From Hevea brasiliensis (taxonomy: Eukaryota; Streptophyta; Magnoliopsida; Malpighiales; Euphorbiaceae), in contig NC_079510.1 of NCBI RefSeq assembly GCF_030052815.1, positions 2,420,288 to 2,484,287 of the forward strand: a DNA stretch of 64,000 bases. The letters are read 5' to 3'. Position numbers and translations under genes: made by a program. Shown piece after piece: positions 55,900 through 64,000 of the stretch (positions are counted from its first letter, which is position 1; each line of letters begins with the position of its first letter). Below the pieces are notes generated by a model that was given only the letters and a program-made list of their open reading frames with translations, was not told the origin of the DNA and did no database searches.

Positions 55900-58800
55900 A
55901 TGGGATCCAGTGGGAGCAAGGCCTACAGTGGTGGTGCATCGTCATCGTCAAGTGGAAGTGGCGGTGGTGGTTGGAACGGACGGAAGGGGAAATGTAAAGG
56001 CAGTAGGGTTTTCCAGTCTTCTTGTCTTGGAGCGCCTTCTGGTTCTCGTGATACTAACAATGATGATGATAATGTCAGTCACTTTATTATTCCTTTGTCT
56101 TCAAATTTCCCGTCTTTGGATTTATATGCAATGTGGGTTTTGGTTCTTGTCCAGTGATTAGTTGCTTTCAATAATTTCCACATTCTTGTATGAACTATCT
56201 GCCATTGTGTTTAGTTTTACGGAGTGAAATTAACCACCCTATTCATCATTTCTATTATCATAAATTAGCTTAGCTATTATGGTTCTAATTGCTGTTAGCA
56301 ATTACATTGATAATTCTTGCATACAATTTCCAGGGGATTTGGTCAAATAACTTTAAGCTTCATGAAAAAATTATCAACAAGATAACATTCTACAGTTGTT
56401 AGGCATGCTCCTTCTATGAAGCCTTTGGAGCCCAAGGATTTTTTTTTTGTAACTTTTAATAGTCGATTGGTTGGATTTTTTTTTAATGCCTTTGTGGTAA
56501 GATTTTAACTTCTGAATGGTCCTGCCAATGTCAATGCAATAAACACAGTTACATAAAATTAACGTCTAAAAGGTGAATATCACAATATGATTGGCTTTTT
56601 GCTCTACTCTTGAATTGAAGCTGTCCTTTAACCCTCCATAACTGCTACTAGGTTTTGTGCTACTCTTAGAAATTGTTAATGAAGCAGGGAGTGACTCAGA
56701 GGAGACCAACGAAGAGGAACAACAAATAATGAGCTTTTTACTTACTGATTCTAGGAATAGTTTGGACAACAGAATTCGCAGTGAGTTTTGAGTTTGTGGT
56801 GAACCATGCATAGTAGTACTTTTTCTTTGCACTCATATGTGTATATGATGAATGCTGAACAAGTTTTAGGAATTATTTACTTGGTAGTGTTGATGTTTTA
56901 CTATGAATTCTTTTGATTGGTTGAATTCTGCTTTTACTACTTACAAGTTGAAAAAAGTACTTGCCTGTTTTATACACAATTTAATAGATCTGTGCCTCAC
57001 ATCCCTTGGTGCATTGCAGCTTTGCTTAAACATGTGGTTTCTCTACTAATGTCTCACTATATGAAAATAATATCATAATCCCTTTCGTTTAAATTTTATA
57101 GAAATTCACTATTGGTAGTCAATTTAGAATTTTGGTTTTTAACTTTGAATATATGACAATTTTGGACTGATCTGGATCCGTCCACAATGAAATTTCAGTC
57201 CAAAATCCAAAAGGAAAAATTGTGTCCCTAAGGGACACCCAAGTGATCAATGCTTGGATTGGAGTTCGTAGGTTCAAAGCACTGGGTAACTGCCTATTGT
57301 GCAGCTTAACCACTGGAACAGAGAAAAGAAAGGACAAAATTGTAACAATTAATTGTGCACTTGGATGAATGCTGTTTTAGTTGGACCATCAAATAGTTTT
57401 CTTTTTTGGCAGGTTATCCTGCTAGTAATATTTTTATGAGTGGTGTAAGATTTTGATATGCTAGAATCTTAAGGACTAAAATATTATTGACCATGCTTCA
57501 GGTTTGTGATCATGTGAGCAAAGAAGATGGAGGCAATGCTTCGTCTACTAGCCAGACTGAAATAGAGTCAGATCAGGTCAAAATTGAATGTTTTAGAAAG
57601 GTCAAAGTCGAACAATCTGATGAAACTTGTGTATCTTCTAATGTTGAGCTTGATGAGTGGAATCAAGCAAGTATCACTAATACTACCTCCAGGATGGGTA
57701 ACAACTCTGCCCGAGCTGCTTCTACTCCATCCTTGACATCTCAAAGTAGCTTTCTTTCTCGCTTTAGTTTTGTTCCTGGTAATGTCAGTTTTAGACTAAG
57801 CAGAGCAACCAGTGTAGGATCATCCAGGCCTTACCATATCCCTTCTACAAGCCTCCAAATGCTCAATGATGAAGAAGAGATTCACCTTCGGCCAAGATCT
57901 GCCAATGGCATCATGGAGGGAAATGAAACTTGTCAAAGTAGCAACTTGCTGCCTACCTCTTTGATCAATAGAACTCATACACAACAGGGTGAAGACTCTT
58001 CTTCAAATTTGGGATCTCACTATCGAGCATCTGGTTTGAACAATAATCAAGGCAATCAGACAAATTCTTCTGTTCATGATCAAAGCAGAGATTGTGGTGG
58101 CACCAGAGTGGGGATTGATGGAACCTCACATTCTCCGAGAATTTTTAGTGATTCGGATAGTTTTGAGACTAGAATTTCTGATAGGCGGATTGGAGCACAA
58201 GAACCCGTTGAACGTAATGTTCGTTTTAGTCGCACCCTTAGTGTGGGAAGACTTCGTGACAGAGTTCTTCGTCGATCATCACTATCTGATGTTACGTTTT
58301 GCCCTTTGCAACAAGAGAGACAAGTGAGAGATGCCATTCAGGTTAGTGGGAGACAAGCTTCAGGTGGTGAAATGAGGGTATCAGAATCTGAAGGTGATAC
58401 TTTAAGCTCTCCAACTTCATCTGGTTATCCTCCTTCTGGCACCTCTAACTCCTTGTTCAGTGTTCACGATCATGATCTGGAACCTGCAAGATCAAGAGAT
58501 GCCAGGTATCATGACCTACTGGAACATAGGTCAAATTTCCTTGAGCGAAGGAGAAGAATACGATCTCAGGTTTGTAAGCCCCTGTAATCACTGGAAGTCT
58601 TTATAAGGCATGTTTTCTAGGAGATAACACATAGTATATTTGGCTTGGAAAATTTTTATAACAAAAACTGTGTAAGGCCAGTGTTGTTTGATGTGGAATA
58701 CATGTAATATGTAGATGCCTACCATTTGGGAGTATCTGGGATGTAAGTTTTGGCCTAGATTTTTTCCACTGGGTTATCTAGATTTGATATGTTTTGCCTT

Positions 58801-61426
58801 CCTGTTTCCTGAACTCTTTTTAAGCTATTAAGCGAAAAAAAGAAAGGAACTCTTTTGGACTAAATCCCATCCCATCCCTATACCTCCCTCATGTGTTTAA
58901 GGGTTGACATATGGATTATTGACCAACATATAAATGGTGTAGGTTCGTGCTCTTCAGCGGTTGGGAAGCCGTTTCGAGAACCTGTCTGGACATGAGAGAT
59001 CTTGTATATTATCCGGCCATCATAGAATGGGTCGTTGTGCATGTCGTTTAACTAATAGGGATCCCAATTTAAATGATGACACAAGTGCTAGAGCTAGCAT
59101 ATCAAGAATTGTCATGTTAGCTGAAGCTTTGTTTGAGGTAATATGCTATTACCTTCAGTGAAAGTCATCCTTTTGTATATTTTTTATGTCAAGTAAATCT
59201 CTATAAGTTGAATATTTTGTACTTATTTTAATTAGGTTCTGGATGAAATTCACCAGCAATCTGTGGTGCTATCCTCTCGCCCATCAATGTCGTCACTTGG
59301 ATCTGTACCTGCACCTACTGAAGTAGTGGAATCTTTGCCAGTCAAATTATACACGAAGTTGCAAAAGCAACAGCATGAGGAGGCAGCTCAGTAAGCTTTC
59401 ATTTCGTACATCAAAATTTCTGTTTATCATATCTCAGATGGAACCACTTCAATTTTATTTGAATGATTGATGAAAGATAACTTTGAAAAATTATTTTGAT
59501 CTATATTTTGCTTTGAATGTCTTCCTATGATGTTAGGAGGATTGCTAATTACGTATTTTATTAGCACAACTTGTATGATGTAAGCTAGTCACAATTCAGT
59601 TGGCTACTTAATAAGAAAGTGAACTGTGACTAAACTAAAGCATGTTCAGAGAAGCCTGGCTTCTTTGGTTCCATCAATTATCTTGAGTTCTTTGTCATCC
59701 ATTGCTGCTGTAGGGATGTGTCTGCAATCTAGCTAGTCTTGAACTTTATATAGTCTTTTTCTTCTTTCATGTTGATTAATTTTTTTGTTTGCCTTACTCA
59801 ACTCAACTAGATATTAGTCCTTACTTCCTTAATGTTATCTTGGTCCCAAATTACTTGAGTGAATGTATATTTTTAGTTGTTGAAAATTGTGAAATACTGC
59901 CTTACCAAATGAGAAAATTGGAATATCTGTGTTTATGTATGTTTCTTTGTTGATGGTAAACGCTTGTTGTTTTGTTATGCCGTTTTGGAGGTGGCATGAT
60001 TTTCTTGTTGGAGTGTATCTCTAGAATCTTCAAGAATCATCATTTGTCATTATAAGTACTATGTGATGAGATTTTTGTATTTGGCATCATCATGGTGTAG
60101 TGTGTGTGTTTGTTTGTTTCCTCATTTTTCTTTTCTTTTTTTTTTCCTTTTCTTTTTGTTTTTTAATAAGCCAGAAGAGAAATGATAAATGTTTTCAAGC
60201 TATGGCAAATTTTCCAATTTTAGCTCAAGGCCAATATGTCTAAATTTCTTTATTGGTCATTTTTAGTTTAACGTGAGCCTGGACGCAAAGGTAAGGTTGC
60301 TCCTTTGTGATCGAGATCAAAAGATCATGGGTTGGAGTGTTCAAAACCAGAACAATCATAAAAGTCTTTTAGGATGCTCCATTGATTTTCTTAATTATCA
60401 GAACTGCAAAGATTGCTTACTATCCCATAAATTTTCAGTTTGTGAACCATGAAACCAGAGCAACTCTTAACTTTGGAAAACTGCTGTTGTTAATCGCTGT
60501 GGCTTAGTTTTACCCATGTTCACGAAAATTCAAAATAAAAAATTTTTTGTATGCTAAGTAATGAAGTCCTATTCTTTAAAAAAAAAAAAAGGTAACAAAG
60601 TCCTATTAATCACTCACATACTAATACATACATGTGTTGTGCTCAAACTCAAGCAGCATAGCTTTCTTGTATCTTCTGCTTTTGATTTTGTATTGCTACT
60701 TCAATTCAGACCTGATAAAAATCTTAAGTTTCCATGCCAAAAAAGCATAAAATATCTTTGGAACTTAAGAAAAATTTGAATTCGCATGAGTACCCAGGCT
60801 GGAACAGGCTGTTGTTCAACAATTTTGCTTCTGATTCTATCTCCAAAATAAATCCTTTGCACACCTACCGACCACATCAATGTTCTATCATGTATTAAAT
60901 CTCAAAGGACATTTTTGCAGTAGCATTGTCACTCCATATGGCAACCTGGAGGCAGCTACATCTAATTTTGCTTGTGATATCCTGCATGTAGACACAAGGT
61001 GTTTATGCATTGAATATACTATCATCTACAAATAAATACTTAAAAACCTCATTTCGTTTGTGGCGTTATATTTTTTTCTGTTTTCTAAGTGGATTTAAAT
61101 AGTGTAATGTTTTATGTTACTATTAATGATGTTCAATATTAGATTCTGTTGTCACTGGAAGCATTTTTCTTCCCTATGCATACTTATGTGTACTGTACAT
61201 AATCTTATCTAGTTATTCTCAATATATTCTTATTCAAATCAATGTAGTTCAAATTGAATGCCTTAATATTTATTTTTATTCTTAAGCGGCTTATTTACTT
61301 ATTTTATGATAACAGATGCTATATATGCCTTGTGGAGTATGAGGAAGGGGACAGCATGCGGATACTGCCTTGCCATCATGAATTTCATAGAACATGTATA
61401 GACAAATGGCTCAAGGAGATCCACAG
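55900..61426 (+). CDS. RING-H2 E3 ubiquitin ligase, serine-rich, 3' end not in window
   Basis: Exons: 55900-56073, 57502-58569, 58943-59137, 59236-59390 and 61316-61426. GT-AG junctions join in frame and give 567 residues before the last visible donor (split codon AG|). The N-terminus is Gly/Ser-rich (MGSSGSKAYSGGASSSSSGS). Exon 2 is a long Ser/Arg/Asn-rich, apparently disordered region with FSRTLSVGRLRDRVLRR. The last exon starts a RING-H2 finger: C532-x2-C535-x14-C550-x-H552-x2-H555-x2-C558, followed by IDKWLKEIHR. The final Cys pair (expected as CPLC) is not encoded before the donor and was not found up to 64000, so at least one exon lies beyond. RING-H2 proteins bring an E2 enzyme to substrates; the substrate is unknown. 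No membrane segment is seen. Another ATG 11 bp upstream (55889) is in a different frame and ends early. Confidence 0.88.
56074..57501. other. Intron 1 of the RING gene
   Basis: T-rich intron between the short first exon and the long second exon. No insertion with clear ends is seen. Confidence 0.55.
59391..61315. other. Intron 4 of the RING gene
   Basis: 1.9-kb intron with several homopolymer tracts (for example TTTTC-rich DNA near 60130-60160). No gene or clear mobile element. Confidence 0.55.
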
Positions 61427-64000
61427 GTATGAGTGTATTTGTAATTGCTTCAATTTTCTAAATTGGATCCTGAATTTATAACTAAAAATAGTTTTTCCCC
61501 ATAATAAGCAATTGAATTATAAACTATATAAATACTCATCTATCCGTGTGTTTTGCGTGCTTAATTTAATCATTGGAACTCCCTCAAATTTTGTTTGTGG
61601 GGGTAGGGCAGAGTGGGGGATCAATTCCAGTGTTATTAAACGTGTGACGTAGGCATGCCTCAAGCTCAAGACTCACAAGGCTCTAACTCTAACGTCTCTA
61701 CAAGAAAAAGGCTGGCAATCTTTAGTAGGTGCTTGCCTTATGTGCCTAGGCATGCACCTTGTTCTAGCTCAATCTCTAGAAAGGCACGCCTTATTTATTT
61801 CCACCTCTTGCCAGCACTTCCTTCGGCAAAAGACACGACCACTAGACTCGGAATTTGTTGAGCTACTGGAATCTGGGTTGATGCACCAGTAAGCCATCAA
61901 AATTAGGGTTGCTGATGATGAGAAGTCATTGGAATCTTGTCAAACCACCACACACAAGATCGCAGACCGCCTATATTTCCATTTTCAACACCCATACTTC
62001 TTTAATCTCTCTCCTCACACACTGTTTTCAATTTTTCTCATTGTCTCTTTCATCTATAATGCTTGTTGGAATCCTCTGTTTATAGTTTATATGAAATTAT
62101 TATCCTGTTTTGTTTTTAACACCACTAACAATACTATGTGGGCCTTTTATATCGAGATTTTCTGAGATTGCTTCTTTGTTGTTTTTTTTTTTCAAAGAAG
62201 ACATCAACATGCTATTTGAGTCGTCTATTTCTTGATTATTTGCCCTCTATTTCTAAAAAATGAAAGACTAACATGTTATTTAGGTCATAAGTTTCTAGGT
62301 TATCTAAAATTGTTACCCCCCACCACCACCACCAACACCCCCCCCCCCCCCCCCAACCCCCCCCCCCCCCCCCCCCCCAAAACTCTTTTTTTTTTCCAAT
62401 AACACTGACAGTGCTATTTGGGTTTGTTTGTGGATACCAAAAGTCTGGAGTTTGTTTTTGAATGTCCAAAATTTGGGTTTATTTTATTTTCTAGCAAGTT
62501 CTTATAGTGTTCTTTGCTTTGTTGTTGTTCTTTTAGTATTCTCTTAAAGAGGAAAAAGTATTGTTAATGGTGAAGTTTATTTTTGTTTTATGTATTTTTC
62601 TAAGCTTATTAATGCTTTTTATATTGGTTATTTTGATATGTTTGGTTAAACATATCTATGATTATTGGTTTTTTTCTTTTTTTCTTGAAATTATGATTAT
62701 TGGATTTTAATTTTTATTAAATTTTATATTTTTGAGCCTGACCTCATTCAGCCTCGTGCCTTGTCGCCTTGCACTGTGGTTAATTCAATAAAACACTAAC
62801 ATTTAGAACATTACAATTGAAACCCTATTTTTATTTGTGTTTTGATACCGGGAACCTGTTAGCTATCATGGTTACACACACTGTAACTGTTTATTTGTTA
62901 GAAAAATAAAAACATTAAAAATTGTATCTATGGGTTTTTTTTTATATAAAAAAAGTTGCACATTTGGAATTTAAATAAATAAATAAATACATGAAACTCT
63001 TTATTTTTCTAATCCTCAGTCTCCAAATCATAATGCCAACAAGTATAAAAGTCCACCATTGACTTGATGTAGAATTAGTCCTTTATTTGGTGAAATAATC
63101 TTTAAGCAAACCATGTATCTGACAAGTCACTATCAAGTATCAACACTAATGTTGAATTGTTGATGTAAGGTTACAATATTCTAACCAATTGATTGCTTAT
63201 CATACATATCTTCTTACCATTTTGATGAGAAGAATGATGTGGAGATCATATCATAACTTGTGTTATTATTGTGTTTATATGGGTGTTGTGCCACAGCTGT
63301 GGCTAGTATCAATAGTGTCATTTCACTTGAAGTGCTGATAACACTATGAAATGCAATTGCAAATGCACTGCATCTGTGGTGAACCATCATTTTCATTGGT
63401 TTATTTGGACAGTAAATTTTGTAAGGCCATCAATTTGATTTGAAACACTGCTTTAGTTTTTGAGGTAACAACTCTTTTTGGAAACCAAAAGTCACTGGTT
63501 ATACCACCATGCCAAAGAACCCTGAAATCACCAAGAACAAAACCAAAGCAAAATTCTTTAAATTAAGGCTTTTATCTAAATGGTAGTCAAGTAATCAAGT
63601 TGCTTCTGTCAGGAAACTGAGTATGTTGATGAATGGTATGCACTGCAATTGAGATCGAAGATTTTTTATTGCTGAATTCTTTAATCAGGAGAGAGATGGT
63701 GAATTAGAGAAAATAAATTTGGTGAAGCAGAGAACATGAATTTAACTTCTTCTTCTTAACTATCATATTATGCCCCTTTTTAAAAAAAAAAAATAAAGAT
63801 GCAGTTTATTATTATTTTTTTCTTGAAATGATTTCTCTAACCAATCAATTGCAGCCCATCCTTTTATTTTTTGGTGATATCAACAGCAGTGAACACTTTC
63901 CTTAGATTGAAAAACGCTTTTGAAACTATAGATGTACAAGTTTGTATGTGCTTGTATATTTGACATTCCCATTTTGGTGCTGAATAATAATTGCTGAAAC
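61427..64000. other. Start of the last visible intron of the RING gene
   Basis: No exon carrying the CPLC end of the RING finger could be found. A possible old insertion spans about 61632-62805: GTGTTATTAAACG near its left answers TTCAATAAAACAC near its right, with AGGCATGCC and GCCTCGTGCC(TT)-like segments inside each end. A C-rich tract lies in it. Confidence 0.4.
62316..62378. repeat. Poly(C) tract
   Basis: A CCACCACCACC stretch followed by 17 C (62338-62354), AA, and 22 C (62357-62378). It is G-rich on the minus strand. The short minus-strand glycine/tryptophan reading here is an artefact of this tract. Run lengths of this kind are error-prone in sequencing. Confidence 0.95.

Noticed and set aside
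55889..56161. A 90-codon reading starting 11 bp before the RING gene ATG
   Set aside because: Different frame from exon 1. Only the ATG at 55900 joins in frame to exons 2-5.
62236..62469. Minus-strand Gly/Trp-rich reading
   Set aside because: Produced by the poly(C) tract; not a protein.
1..64000. CRISPR arrays, operons, phage or bacterial genes
   Set aside because: The repeat arrays seen are microsatellites or transposon sub-repeats, and the genes have plant introns.

Overview
This window is nuclear DNA from a flowering plant, most likely a dicot. It is AT-rich, has intron-bearing genes with GT-AG splice sites, and is densely packed with plant transposon families (Ty1/copia elements with a TGGTATCAGAGC primer site, long LTRs starting TGTAACAC or TGTGACACCC, hAT MITEs, LINE and Helitron relics). 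The repeats remind me of Euphorbiaceae genomes such as rubber tree or cassava, but that is an impression from memory and was not tested.

Three host genes can be supported. (1) On the minus strand, 13037 to 2819, lies a three-exon gene for a 349-residue membrane and coiled-coil protein of unknown function. Its second intron is 8.65 kb long and holds a hAT MITE and a complete but dead copia element. (2) On the plus strand, 30283-36719, lies an eight-exon reading (one 5'-UTR exon plus seven coding exons counted from the ATG exon) for a 343-residue RRM + AlkB-type dioxygenase, the plant ALKBH8-type tRNA wobble-uridine hydroxylase. (3) On the plus strand, 55900-61426, lie the first five exons of a serine-rich RING-H2 E3 ubiquitin ligase. 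The exon carrying the last two zinc-binding cysteines was not found and is probably past 64000.

Layout: 1-1070, end of an antisense LTR; 1071-13290, gene 1; 13440-14470, a foldback element beside the gene 1 promoter; 14708-15604, an antisense retroposon with a 15-bp target duplication; 15718-25591, three LTRs nested one inside the other; 25592-30000, AT-rich DNA with a hAT relic and a laccase fragment; 30000-36730, gene 2; 36795-38288, a nearly perfect 133-bp inverted repeat around another hAT MITE; 38300-43400, AT-rich DNA with MITE-like elements, a tRNA-like promoter relic and an Agenet-like fragment; 43435-48145, a second dead copia element; 49100-50243, Helitron helicase/RPA relics; 50304-51907, a truncated relative of the innermost nested LTR; 52469-54760, LINE ORF1 relics; 55560-64000, gene 3.

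The host genes do not form a pathway together; they are unrelated neighbours separated by transposon debris. I found no new multi-gene system. The most unusual structures are the near-identical inverted repeat downstream of the ALKBH8 gene, the triple LTR nest, the foldback element next to the gene 1 promoter, and a copia element with TA...TA ends.
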